Origin: Leeuwenhoekiella palythoae
GTDB taxonomy: Bacteria > Bacteroidota > Bacteroidia > Flavobacteriales > Flavobacteriaceae
Reading direction: 5' to 3'
DNA: 64,000 nucleotides
Assembly: GCF_900130045.1 (NCBI RefSeq)
Contig: NZ_FQXT01000004.1
Span: 186,001-250,000, forward strand
Below the pieces are notes generated by a model. The model did not search any database, was not told the origin of the DNA, and worked only from the letters and a program-made list of their open reading frames with translations. Shown piece by piece: positions 16,540 through 25,341 of the stretch (the stretch's first letter is position 1; each line of letters opens with the position of its first letter). A program made the position numbers and the translations under genes.

Positions 16540-19122
16540 TTAAAACTGCTGTCCAATTATAAAGTGCGTCTCCCATCCGTTAGGTCCACCAACGGTTCCC
16601 GGAATAGGATCAAACCCGTACCCAAAATCAATACCTAGTAAACCAAAGGCTGGCATATAAATACGTACCCCGGCACCGGCAGATCTGTTCATTAAGAACG
16701 GATTATAGTCTCTAAAATTGTCAAACGAAGATCCGGCTTCAGCAAACATCAATGCATAAATAGATGCAGAGGGTTTCAAAGTTATAGGATATCTAAGTTC
16801 AAATTCAAATTTATTAAAAATAGTTGCACCAGTGTTTCCATTTAAAGTACTTGCCTCATCGCGGTCTAATGGAACTACAGATTGGTTTGGATAACCACGT
16901 AAACGAATTACCTCACGACCATCTAGTGCATAACCACCCAGACCATCACCACCTAAGAAGAAACGGTCAAACGGAGGAATACCACGATCGTTATTATAAG
17001 CTCCTAAGAAACCAAAATCTACTTTAGAACTCAATACTAATTTACCAACTAAAGAAGTAAACCACTGTCCTTCAAATTTAACTTTATAATATTCTAACCA
17101 GTTAAAACGCTCTTGATCAATTTCTGCAACTCGGTCATTATTTCCGTTTTCTACAGCGGCTGCACGATCATCTGCAAGTTCTTTATAATCGGTTCCATTC
17201 CAAAGAGAATAAGGTGGCGTTAACTTAGCTGTAAGGCTGAATCGTGATCCTGTTCTTGGGAAAATAGGGTTGACATCCCCTTCGTTACGAGAAATACCAA
17301 TGGTGTACGCTAGGTTTTCAGAAGAACCGTTTCCGAAGGTAAATAAACCTACATTATAATTTTTTAAATCAAAATGCTGAAAGCTTATCGCGTGTGAAAT
17401 GGTAAAGTAGTTATCAGGCACTTCTAGACGTTTAGCAAGACCTAAGGATCCACCCGTGATCAAAAAGCGACGGTCACGATCTACATTAGCACCTGAAGTA
17501 CCATAATTGTATAGATACTGCACACTATGAGAAAAACTCATTTGCAATTGCACCGGCTTTTTACCACCTAACCAAGGTTCTGTCAATGAAGCACTATAGG
17601 TCTGATAAAATGTACTCGCTTGAGCTCTTAAGCTGAATTTTTGCCCATCTCCCATAGGAAGCGGCTGGTATGCGTCTTTATTAAACAGATTCTGGATAGA
17701 GAAATTGTTGAACGAAAGCCCTAAGGTTCCTACAAAACCACCACCACCATAACCACCTTGTAGCTCGATTTGGCTAGCACCTTGCTCTTCTAAAGCATAG
17801 TTGATATCAATAGTACCATCATAAGGGTTCGCATTTAAAAACTGCGGGTTTAAAGTTTCAGGGTTAAAGAATCCGGTTTGACCCAATTCTCGGGTTGTTT
17901 GTAAAACAGCGGCCTGGCTGTAACGTTGACCCGGTTTAGTACGTAAGTTTCGGTAGATTACGCGGTCTTTAGTTTTGTCGTTTCCTGAAATGGTGATGCG
18001 GTCAAAATATGCAAGTTTACCTTCGGTAATTCTAATTTCAAAATCAATGGTGTCATTCTCAACATTAGTTTCCACCGGGTTGATAGAGGAGAATAAATAA
18101 CCACTGTTTTTATAAAGGTTAGAAAGGTCGTCTGCGTTAGGGTCACCATCCTTAGAGATACGTTCTTTTAATAAAACCCCATTGTAAACATCGCCTTTTT
18201 CAAGACCTAATTGTCTTGCTAGTTCACGATCTGAATACACCGTGTTCCCTAAGAAATCAATATCACCAATGTAATATTTATCACCTTCTTCAACGCTTAA
18301 TTTAAGTGTGATCAAATCTTCACCGCTATGAATCAAAGTATCTGAAACGATACGCGCATCTCTAAAACCACGCTCTTTGTATTTGTCAACCACAGAAACT
18401 TTGTCTTCTGCAAAATTCTCAGGGATGTATTTTGAGCGTTTCCAGAAGCGTAATAGGCGCTTTTCTTTAGTGTTTTTCATCGCTTTGCGCAGCTTTGCGT
18501 CAGAAAGTTGCTCATTGCCAATGAACTCAATGTCTTCAATTTTAACGCGATCACTCAAATTAACATTGACTAACATATCTACTTTTTGAGTTTCGGCGGT
18601 ATCTGTAGCCGGACGCGTGATGATGTTAACCTTAGAGTTTAAATACCCTTGCTCTTTGTATTTATTCTCAATGTAAAATTTGGTTTTTGTGATCAGGTTT
18701 TCGGTCACCTTGGTGCCTTTTTTAAGATCATTGTCCTTGATGATGTCTTTAGCCTTCTTTTCTTTGATACCGTTGATGGTAACTTTATTAAGCTCAGGAA
18801 CTTCTTCAATTTCAAATTTAAGATCCACCACGTCACCGTTAATTGTAGCATACAAATTGATGTCGCTAAAGAGATCTAGGTCCCACAAGCGCTTGATCAC
18901 ATTACTTATACGGTCTCCCGGTAAATACACCTGCTCCCCGGCACGCAAACGGGTAAATGCGATCACCGTTTGCTCGTTGTACTGTTTTGCACCCACTACA
19001 GAAATCTCTCCTATAGTATACTGTTTACCGTTAGAAACGGGTAAATCTTCTTGGGCAATTGCGGTTGTAAAAGTTAGGCAGTTTAATAAAAAGGCCAGGA
19101 ACAGGCCTGCTTGTTTAGGCAT
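16540..19122 (-). CDS. bamA: Outer membrane protein assembly factor BamA
   Basis: An 860-residue Omp85 protein: signal peptide (MPKQAGLFLAFLLN...AIAQ), five POTRA domains (about 30-440) and a 16-strand barrel ending in phenylalanine. The lid-lock motif appears as LRGYP near residue 755. BamA inserts beta-barrel proteins into the outer membrane. The start is ATG 19122; the frame is open further upstream into uppS, but only this ATG gives a signal peptide, and it leaves a 4-bp gap after the uppS stop. It is followed by two Skp-like chaperone genes, so folding helper and insertase are co-transcribed. Confidence 0.95.
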   Translation of the reverse strand: MPKQAGLFLAFLLNCLTFTTAIAQEDLPVSNGKQYTIGEISVVGAKQYNEQTVIAFTRLRAGEQVYLPGDRISNVIKRLWDLDLFSDINLYATINGDVVDLKFEIEEVPELNKVTINGIKEKKAKDIIKDNDLKKGTKVTENLITKTKFYIENKYKEQGYLNSKVNIITRPATDTAETQKVDMLVNVNLSDRVKIEDIEFIGNEQLSDAKLRKAMKNTKEKRLLRFWKRSKYIPENFAEDKVSVVDKYKERGFRDARIVSDTLIHSGEDLITLKLSVEEGDKYYIGDIDFLGNTVYSDRELARQLGLEKGDVYNGVLLKERISKDGDPNADDLSNLYKNSGYLFSSINPVETNVENDTIDFEIRITEGKLAYFDRITISGNDKTKDRVIYRNLRTKPGQRYSQAAVLQTTRELGQTGFFNPETLNPQFLNANPYDGTIDINYALEEQGASQIELQGGYGGGGFVGTLGLSFNNFSIQNLFNKDAYQPLPMGDGQKFSLRAQASTFYQTYSASLTEPWLGGKKPVQLQMSFSHSVQYLYNYGTSGANVDRDRRFLITGGSLGLAKRLEVPDNYFTISHAISFQHFDLKNYNVGLFTFGNGSSENLAYTIGISRNEGDVNPIFPRTGSRFSLTAKLTPPYSLWNGTDYKELADDRAAAVENGNNDRVAEIDQERFNWLEYYKVKFEGQWFTSLVGKLVLSSKVDFGFLGAYNNDRGIPPFDRFFLGGDGLGGYALDGREVIRLRGYPNQSVVPLDRDEASTLNGNTGATIFNKFEFELRYPITLKPSASIYALMFAEAGSSFDNFRDYNPFLMNRSAGAGVRIYMPAFGLLGIDFGYGFDPIPGTVGGPNGWETHFIIGQQF

Positions 19123-19126
19123 CTGC

Positions 19127-19867
19127 TTAATTAATTTGCTCGCTCGTCTTTCCAAATCGTCGTTCTCTTTTCTGATAATTATAAATTGCTTCGTACAGAT
19201 GTTTTCTTGTAAAATCAGGCCATAGTACAGGTGTGAAATATAACTCTGCATAGGCGATTTGCCATAATAAAAAATTACTTATCCGCTGCTCTCCGCTTGT
19301 GCGAATAAGTAAATCAACATCAGGCATATCGTGAGTATACAAATGCTCCTTAATGACTGACTCATTTATTGAATGTGGCGAAATTAAGTTTTTTTTAACT
19401 TTATGACTGATGTCTTGTATAGTTTTTACTAACTCCTCGCGAGACCCGTAGCTGAGCGCAAGGGTAAGCTTAAGGCGAGTATTATTCTTAGTCTTTTCAA
19501 TAACTTCTTTGAGTTCGCGTTGTGCTTTTTCGGGCAAGTTATTGAGACTTCCAATGGCAGATAAGGAGATGTTGTTGTCTTGTAAGGTTTTGATTTCCTT
19601 TTTAAGAGAAGAAACCAAAAGATTCATCAACGTATCCACCTCAAGTTTAGGACGGTTCCAGTTTTCGGTAGAAAAGGCGTAGAGCGTAACAAATGCTACA
19701 CCTAGTTCTGCGCAGGCTTCAATGGTTTCCCGTACAGCTTTAGTCCCTTTTTTATGACCTTTTACACGCAGAAGTCCTTGATTTTTAGCCCAACGACCGT
19801 TACCGTCCATTATCACGGCAATATGCTTAGGGAGCTTATGTTGATCTATTTCGTCTAAAAAATCCAT
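19127..19867 (-). CDS. uppS: Isoprenyl transferase (undecaprenyl diphosphate synthase)
   Basis: A 246-residue cis-prenyltransferase. The active-site loop IMDGNGRWA (19-27, catalytic D21) and the C-terminal RTSGEQRISNFLLWQIAYAE are both intact. It condenses isopentenyl diphosphate onto farnesyl diphosphate to make the C55 carrier used for peptidoglycan and O-antigen. It lies between the DUF6089 gene (9 bp) and bamA (4 bp) in one minus-strand transcript, a gene order frequent in Bacteroidota. Confidence 0.96.
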   Translation of the reverse strand: MDFLDEIDQHKLPKHIAVIMDGNGRWAKNQGLLRVKGHKKGTKAVRETIEACAELGVAFVTLYAFSTENWNRPKLEVDTLMNLLVSSLKKEIKTLQDNNISLSAIGSLNNLPEKAQRELKEVIEKTKNNTRLKLTLALSYGSREELVKTIQDISHKVKKNLISPHSINESVIKEHLYTHDMPDVDLLIRTSGEQRISNFLLWQIAYAELYFTPVLWPDFTRKHLYEAIYNYQKRERRFGKTSEQIN

Positions 19868-19876
19868 TATTCGTCA

Positions 19877-20569
19877 TTAAAAACCGCAATAACACGGTTG
19901 TCTGCCAAAGGTATAGGTTACAGTGATTCCTGAAAACATATACCAGTCTTTATTATTAATGTTGCCAAAACTGGCATAATTATATTCTTCGGTCCCCGGA
20001 AAATTTCCGTCAAGGTTATCGGTAAAGGTGTACCGTGCACCTAACTCTGCAGCAAGTACGATGCTGCCGCCAATGTACGCTTTGTAACCAATAACCATTG
20101 GGATTGCCAGATCCCATTCAGAACTTGTGTTAACCAATGCATCTTCTACGGGATCAAGCGCAAAAGAATCGTGGTAAAAGTAAGTAAATCCTGTATATAA
20201 ATACGGAGTATGCGGCTTATCAAAGCTTTGATGCATGTCAAAATCCCAAAAGTTATATTCAATACCTACTGATCCTTCAATGACAGTGTTTGTGAAACTA
20301 TATCCGCGGTTTTGACGTCTGGCATCATTACTGTCTGTGTCTGAAGCCTCTAAGTTGGTAAAAAGAATACTTGCTCTAAATGCATGTCTGGCGCTTCGGT
20401 TCCATTTAGCGATTCCGCCGAAAACAATGTTGTTTGGAGAAATATAATTCGTTCTGCCTACATCGCCTATAAAATTGCTTCCTCCTGCGAGTACACCCAC
20501 CTCGTACGTCTGGCTTTGTGTAGAACCAACGGCGAATAAAACAAGTGTAAATACTAAAAGATACCTCAT
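19877..20569 (-). CDS. DUF6089 family outer membrane beta-barrel protein
   Basis: A 230-residue protein with a signal peptide (about 1-19, ending TQSQ) and alternating beta-strand pattern with aromatic girdle residues, expected to form an 8-strand barrel. The motif EVGVLAGGSNFIGDVG at the mature N-terminus and the terminal GRQPCYCGF are typical of DUF6089, which is nearly always found before uppS and bamA in Bacteroidota. The function is unknown. A TATATTTG -7 element upstream (20587-20594) suggests it can start a transcript of its own. Confidence 0.85.
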   Translation of the reverse strand: MRYLLVFTLVLFAVGSTQSQTYEVGVLAGGSNFIGDVGRTNYISPNNIVFGGIAKWNRSARHAFRASILFTNLEASDTDSNDARRQNRGYSFTNTVIEGSVGIEYNFWDFDMHQSFDKPHTPYLYTGFTYFYHDSFALDPVEDALVNTSSEWDLAIPMVIGYKAYIGGSIVLAAELGARYTFTDNLDGNFPGTEEYNYASFGNINNKDWYMFSGITVTYTFGRQPCYCGF

Positions 20570-20586
20570 AGGCTGTAAAAAGTTTG

Positions 20587-20594
20587 CAAATATA
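20587..20594 (-). promoter_or_regulatory. Putative -7 element (TATATTTG) for DUF6089-uppS-bamA-ompH
   Basis: The minus strand reads TATATTTG 18-25 bp upstream of the start at 20569, matching TAnnTTTG; no clear TTG was found 17-23 bp further upstream. Confidence 0.5.
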
Positions 20595-20668
20595 ACAATA
20601 TTGTTTAGGTGCTTCTTATTAAGACGAATGCATCTGCTGAATAAACAAGAAAGTGTAAAAAATATTGC

Positions 20669-21553
20669 CTAGTTGCGCTTGTCTTCGCCCCACAATAATT
20701 TTTTGCGTAATGTGGTCAGGAAAGTGTCTTCTTCTAAAAGCACCAGTTTAATATTGAAGGGTGCTTTGGTAAGTGTGATCTCTGTTTCTACCGGAAGCGT
20801 GGCGATTCGAGAATCTAGTGATACCAGATGTTCTTCTTCTCTACCGCTCACTTTTAATTTTATTTCGGTAGAATCAGGAACCACAATAGGTCTGGCGTTG
20901 AGGTTATGTGGTGCTATGGGTGTAAGTATAAAACTTGAAGTTTTTGGCATAATTACCGGTCCGCCGCAACTTAGGGAATATCCTGTAGATCCTGTGGGAG
21001 TTGAAATGATTAAGCCGTCTGCCCAGTAATTTGTGAGACGTTCACCGTTTAGCGAAGTATCTACAGAGATCATCGAGGTAGAATTTTTTCGGCTTACTGT
21101 AACCTCATTGAGTGCAAAGTTGAGTCCGCCAAAAGTTTCTTCCCCTTTGGAAGTTTTGATACTTATTAAAGATCGCTCAGTGATGCTATAGTTGTTTTTG
21201 AGAATTTCATCTACAGAACTAACTAGTTTCTCTTTATTTACTGTGGCTAAAAATCCTAAGCGTCCGGTGTTGATACCCACTATGGGAATGTCAAGGTCGC
21301 GTACATAGGTAACTGTTTGCAGGATCGTGCCATCACCGCCAATGCTAAAAAAAAGATCGTAGGTGTTATCTAACTCTTCAAAAGTGCTGAAGTGTGAATA
21401 GGTTTTGTCAATTTCTTCATTTTCATGAATCAACTTCAGAAAATTCTCTTCAATTATAACTTCAACGTCCTTTTGATTTAAAAGATCAAGCAGTTGTTGA
21501 ACGTAATGTCCTGAATTCTTATGATAAAATTGACCGTAGATACCTACTTTCAT
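20669..21553 (-). CDS. nadK: NAD kinase
   Basis: A 294-residue enzyme that phosphorylates NAD+ to NADP+ with ATP. The catalytic GGDGT motif is at 72-76 (FFSIGGDGTILQ), followed by NTGRLGFLA and the second family region DGLIISTPTGSTGYSLS with GGP. It is cytoplasmic. It lies 5 bp after a CBS-domain gene and upstream of DUF6089-uppS-bamA, an order shared by many Bacteroidota. Confidence 0.96.
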   Translation of the reverse strand: MKVGIYGQFYHKNSGHYVQQLLDLLNQKDVEVIIEENFLKLIHENEEIDKTYSHFSTFEELDNTYDLFFSIGGDGTILQTVTYVRDLDIPIVGINTGRLGFLATVNKEKLVSSVDEILKNNYSITERSLISIKTSKGEETFGGLNFALNEVTVSRKNSTSMISVDTSLNGERLTNYWADGLIISTPTGSTGYSLSCGGPVIMPKTSSFILTPIAPHNLNARPIVVPDSTEIKLKVSGREEEHLVSLDSRIATLPVETEITLTKAPFNIKLVLLEEDTFLTTLRKKLLWGEDKRN

Positions 21554-21558
21554 ACATT

Positions 21559-22221
21559 TTAAATGTTGAGATATTTATCTAAATATTGAGAGCGATCACG
21601 TAAATCTTTTATAAAGGCATCTTCTTGATGCTCAGAAACGACTACGTAGCCATAGCGCCTAAAGGCTTGAAGAATCGTATTAAAGCTCGTGTCTGATCCA
21701 ATCTTTATGGAAATTTGAGCAACCTCATTTTTTACCTGAGAAATGAATGCGCCTAGCACTTTACCGTCATTAGACTCAATGATCTGGCTGATTTCACTAA
21801 AGCTGTAATCATAAATGCCGTGCTCAATAACGATGATGCTTCCGTTTTTGCTTAAAAAAGGCGTGCTGTTAAAATACGTCATCACATCTGCAAGCTCGTA
21901 GTAGCCCAGATAAGAAGCGTTTTCCTCATCAAGTACAGGCATCAAGTTAGCGTTGTTTTGAGCGAATGCTTCTAAAACATTGAGCCAGTTAGTGTCAGTA
22001 CGTACAAAAAACACTTCGTACATATGATTGTTTTCTGCGATCACTTCTTTTGCATCCAGACAGTGTACATCATTTTCATTCAGGCAACCTACATAAACTC
22101 CTTCTCTTAAAATAGGCACGTGGGAGTAGGTGGTTTGTGTAAACAGTTCTTGAGCCTCGCCCATGAGCACATGCTCGTCAAGCGGGTCAATATCCTTAAT
22201 GATGTAATCTGTGATTTTCAT
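21559..22221 (-). CDS. CBS domain protein, probable regulatory protein
   Basis: A 220-residue protein with two CBS motifs (about 1-60 and 70-130), for example FTQTTYSHVPILREG and AQNNANLMPVLDEENASYLGYYE, which form a Bateman module for adenine nucleotides. After it comes an ACT-like stretch (about 138-200; IIVIEHGIYDYSFSEISQIIES). Proteins of this form lie directly before nadK in Bacteroidota, 5 bp here. A nucleotide-sensing role linked to NAD(P) metabolism is plausible but only by context. It is divergent from pdxJ. Confidence 0.8.
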   Translation of the reverse strand: MKITDYIIKDIDPLDEHVLMGEAQELFTQTTYSHVPILREGVYVGCLNENDVHCLDAKEVIAENNHMYEVFFVRTDTNWLNVLEAFAQNNANLMPVLDEENASYLGYYELADVMTYFNSTPFLSKNGSIIVIEHGIYDYSFSEISQIIESNDGKVLGAFISQVKNEVAQISIKIGSDTSFNTILQAFRRYGYVVVSEHQEDAFIKDLRDRSQYLDKYLNI

Positions 22222-22276
22222 AGCCTCTTTGATGCAATTTAATTAAAAAAGTAGGGTCAGAGCCTGTGTTACTTCG

Positions 22277-22284
22277 TATTTTTG
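22277..22284 (+). promoter_or_regulatory. Putative -7 element (TATTTTTG) of pdxJ
   Basis: TATTTTTG at 22277-22284 fits TAnnTTTG and lies 24 bp before the pdxJ ATG, giving a short leader. A -33 TTG at consensus distance is not evident. Confidence 0.55.
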
Positions 22285-22307
22285 CAAGCAAAGTTACAAT
22301 TATTGAG

Positions 22308-23021
22308 ATGACAAAATTAAGTGTAAATGTTAATAAGATCGCAACATTACGTAACGCCAGAGGGGGTAATGTTCCTGATTTAATTAAGACTGTAAAAGAT
22401 ATTGAATCTTTTGGAGCGCAGGGAATTACCATTCACCCAAGGCCCGATGAGCGTCATATTAGATATCAGGATGCCCGAGACTTAAAAACGGTTGTAAAAA
22501 CCGAATTGAATATAGAAGGTAATCCGGTTGAGAAGTTCATTAACTTGGTTTTAGAAGTTCAGCCAGATCAGGTGACATTAGTACCAGATTCTGTAGATGC
22601 AATCACTTCAAATGCAGGTTGGGACACGTTAAAGAACAAAGTCTTTTTAAAAGAAGTTATCGCCGAATTTAAATCTCATGGAATTCGCACCTCTATTTTT
22701 GTTGATCCGGTTGCCGAAATGATTGAAGGAGCAAAGGAAACCGGTACAGATCGCATCGAGCTGTACACCGAAGCTTTTGCGGTAGGTTTTAAAGAAGGAC
22801 ATCCTAATGCAGTTAAGCCTTATGTAGATGCTGCATTGCTAGCTCAGGACTTAGATTTGGGGCTCAATGCCGGGCACGATCTTTCGTTAGAAAACATCAA
22901 GTTTTTTGCTGATAGTATTCCGGGGCTGTTAGAAGTTTCTATAGGGCACGCATTGATCGCCGAAGCGCTTTATGACGGACTAGAAAAAACCATCAAATCG
23001 TATTTAGACGCCTTAATTTAA
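22308..23021 (+). CDS. pdxJ: Pyridoxine 5'-phosphate synthase
   Basis: A 237-residue TIM-barrel enzyme. It condenses 1-deoxy-D-xylulose 5-phosphate with 3-amino-2-oxopropyl phosphate to give pyridoxine 5'-phosphate, the last step of the DXP-dependent vitamin B6 route. The motifs [26 protein letters not shown] (43-51), the ELYTE loop and [10 protein letters not shown] are conserved. ATG 22308 is chosen over an upstream in-frame start at 22266, since the latter overlaps the promoter and [15 protein letters not shown] is the family start. It is followed after 3 bp by a hydrolase gene. Confidence 0.96.
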   Translation: MTKLSVNVNKIATLRNARGGNVPDLIKTVKDIESFGAQGITIHPRPDERHIRYQDARDLKTVVKTELNIEGNPVEKFINLVLEVQPDQVTLVPDSVDAITSNAGWDTLKNKVFLKEVIAEFKSHGIRTSIFVDPVAEMIEGAKETGTDRIELYTEAFAVGFKEGHPNAVKPYVDAALLAQDLDLGLNAGHDLSLENIKFFADSIPGLLEVSIGHALIAEALYDGLEKTIKSYLDALI

Positions 23022-23024
23022 TTT

Positions 23025-23795
23025 ATGATTTTACACAGCAGTATTACCGGCTCAGGAAAACCCTTTGTGATTTTACACGGTTTTCTGGGAATGGGAGATA
23101 ATTGGAAAACTTTAGCCAATCAGTTTGCAGAAGCCGGATATCAAATGCATTTGGTTGATCAGCGCAACCACGGAAGAAGTTTTCATAGCGACACTTTTAA
23201 CTACGAAGTTCTAGCTGAAGATCTAAAGAATTATTGTCAGGAGCATGGCTTGAAAGATATTGTGCTGCTGGGGCATTCTATGGGAGGCAAAACCGCAATG
23301 CTCTTCGCTATGCGCTATCCGGAATACATTAATAAACTTATTATTGCTGATATCGCACCAAAATACTACGCGCCGCATCATCAGCAAATTTTAAAAGGTT
23401 TAACGGCATTATCTGAAAATCACGAAGCAAGAACCTCACGTGGAAACGCAGATGACTTTTTAAAAGAATACATCTCAGACTGGGGAACGCGCCAATTCTT
23501 ATTAAAAAACTTGTATTGGCAGAAGGATAAAACTTTAGCCTTGAGAGTCAATCTGCCGGTACTCAAAAGGGAAGTAGAGGCTATAGGTGAAGGATTACCA
23601 ACTCAAACGGTTTATGAAGGGGCGACTTTATTTTTAAATGGATTAAAGTCTGATTACATCACTGAAGATGATAAACCACTAATCAAAGCACATTTTCCTG
23701 CTGCCAAAATTATAGGGATTGAAAAAGCCGGTCATTGGTTACACGCAGAAAACCCGAAAGACTTTTATGCGGAAGTAATGAAATTCCTAGAGTAG
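23025..23795 (+). CDS. Alpha/beta-fold hydrolase, YbfF-like esterase
   Basis: A 256-residue serine hydrolase: oxyanion region VILHGFLGMGDNW, the DQRNHGRS motif characteristic of the YbfF/ABHD11 group, nucleophile S85 in GHSMGG, and the C-terminal histidine in KAGHWLHAENP. YbfF relatives hydrolyse acyl-CoA and simple esters; the physiological substrate here is unknown. It follows pdxJ by 3 bp, so the two are co-transcribed, as seen in other Bacteroidota. No signal peptide, so cytoplasmic. Confidence 0.9.
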   Translation: MILHSSITGSGKPFVILHGFLGMGDNWKTLANQFAEAGYQMHLVDQRNHGRSFHSDTFNYEVLAEDLKNYCQEHGLKDIVLLGHSMGGKTAMLFAMRYPEYINKLIIADIAPKYYAPHHQQILKGLTALSENHEARTSRGNADDFLKEYISDWGTRQFLLKNLYWQKDKTLALRVNLPVLKREVEAIGEGLPTQTVYEGATLFLNGLKSDYITEDDKPLIKAHFPAAKIIGIEKAGHWLHAENPKDFYAEVMKFLE

Positions 23796-23968
23796 GGCTT
23801 TGTCTTTTTCGATAAACGTTTCCTTCTTAAGATGAACTTCAGCTTTGTAATAAATTAAAGTTCTTATTGCTATTACTGCTAGTGCTTAAACGAATTAGTT
23901 GTTAGGTAATCATAAAATCACTATAAATCCTATTACAACTCAATAAATTTTTATAACATTGTTGAAGG

Positions 23969-23994
23969 TATTTATTGTGCATGCATAATAAATA
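23969..23994. promoter_or_regulatory. 26-bp palindrome upstream of the fadL-like gene, candidate operator
   Basis: A near-perfect 26-bp palindrome centred on TGCATGCA (23978-23985), with arms TATTTATT and AATAAATA; only the pair 23977/23986 mismatches. It lies 72 bp before the ATG at 24066 in a 270-bp AT-rich gap. TGCATGCA-centred dyads of this size are typical of MarR or TetR-type regulators. Confidence 0.6.
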
Positions 23995-24065
23995 TGGTTA
24001 ATTTTTATGAGATTCTTAAAAAATTTCACCTCAATTATTAAATTATAATTTTACCCTTTTAAAGT

Positions 24066-25328
24066 ATGAAGAGAGTTTTAGCAACGTCTTTATTTTTATT
24101 AGCCTCGGCGATAACGTTTGCGGGAGGTTATAGAGTTGGACTTCAAGGTCAGCGTGCCCTTGCGATGGGGCATACCGGAGTGGCTTATGTAAACAGTGCC
24201 GAGTTGGCCTTTTTCAATCCTGCCGGTTTAGTGTATTTAGAGAACAAGATTAATGCTTCAGCCGGTGGTTTTGGTGTTTTTTCTAGTGTGGCGTGGCAAA
24301 ATGAGAGTACCGGTCAGTTTGCCAATACTGATAGCCCTATGGGAACTCCATTTTACCTATACGGCTCTTATGCATTAAATGAGCAATTGAGTTTAGGGCT
24401 CGCAGTATATACACCTTATGGTAGTACAGTAGAATGGCCAACTGATTGGGCAGGTTCGCATCTGGTTAACAATATTGAGTTGGCGGCCGTGTTTATTCAA
24501 CCTTTGATTTCTTTTAAAATCAGCGATAAATTCAGTGTTGGTGGTGGGCCTATTTTTGTAACAGGTAATGTAAACTTTAACCGAAATGCCAATCGTTTCT
24601 TAACCGATCAAGAGGGTAATCGCTCTAACGTAACTATTGATGATAGTGGGGTAACCAATTGGGGATGGTCTGTAGGTGGTATGTTTAGAGCTACTGAAAA
24701 CCTGACTTTTGGGGCAAATTATCGTTCTGAAATTATTTTGGAATCTGAAGATGGTGCGGCAACCTTCGCAAACTTTCCTAATGACAGTGGTCAACCTGTA
24801 GTCGTAGGAGGAACTGCAATTCCTTCAAACGGAACTCAAGGTTTTAATGCATCACTTCCACTTCCAGCAGAACTTACTGTAGGTGCTTCGTATAGCAAAG
24901 ATAAGTGGGTGGTTAATGTGGATTATACCAGAACATATTGGGATGTTTATGAAGATCTGGATATTGTTTTTGCAGATGGTTCAGAATCTATAAACCCTCG
25001 TAACTATAAAAATTCTTCTATTTATAAGTTTGGTGTAGGCTATGCGGCAAGTGAAAAATTCATGCTGCGTGCAGGTTATTATTTTGACGAATCACCGGTG
25101 CAGTCGGGCTACTTCGCTCCTGAGACACCGCGTAACGATAGTAATGGTTTTTCAGCCGGACTTTCTTATGCGATCTCAAGCAGTTTTGCTATTGACGCCT
25201 CGTTCCTTTATGTGCGCTTTAAAGAGATCAATGAATCTTATGATTATGTAGATGACGGGTCTTCTTTTGGGGGTACTTATAAATCAAGTGCGTTTGTGCC
25301 GGGAATTGGTTTGACTTATAAACTTTAA
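24066..25328 (+). CDS. OmpP1/FadL family outer membrane transporter
   Basis: A 420-residue beta-barrel with a signal peptide (about 1-19, ending TFAGG). The N-terminal plug signature is present (GLQGQRALAMGHTGVAYVNSAELAFFNPAGL in outline, with NPAG at the end), as are the FadL pattern AELTVGASY and the terminal strand FVPGIGLTYKL. FadL channels bring long-chain fatty acids or other hydrophobic molecules across the outer membrane by lateral diffusion. It is followed after 13 bp by an SGNH-hydrolase lipoprotein, which suggests hydrolysis at the surface coupled to uptake. A palindrome at 23969-23994 may control it. Confidence 0.93.
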   Translation: MKRVLATSLFLLASAITFAGGYRVGLQGQRALAMGHTGVAYVNSAELAFFNPAGLVYLENKINASAGGFGVFSSVAWQNESTGQFANTDSPMGTPFYLYGSYALNEQLSLGLAVYTPYGSTVEWPTDWAGSHLVNNIELAAVFIQPLISFKISDKFSVGGGPIFVTGNVNFNRNANRFLTDQEGNRSNVTIDDSGVTNWGWSVGGMFRATENLTFGANYRSEIILESEDGAATFANFPNDSGQPVVVGGTAIPSNGTQGFNASLPLPAELTVGASYSKDKWVVNVDYTRTYWDVYEDLDIVFADGSESINPRNYKNSSIYKFGVGYAASEKFMLRAGYYFDESPVQSGYFAPETPRNDSNGFSAGLSYAISSSFAIDASFLYVRFKEINESYDYVDDGSSFGGTYKSSAFVPGIGLTYKL

Positions 25329-25341
25329 AAAGAGCTATACG

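Noticed and set aside
18680-19225. 181-codon open frame on the + strand inside bamA/uppS
   Set aside because: It is antisense to two well-supported genes, spans their boundary and has no protein-family features.
16540-19251. Longer bamA starting at 19251
   Set aside because: It would overlap uppS by 125 bp and put a non-signal sequence before the clear signal peptide that begins at ATG 19122.
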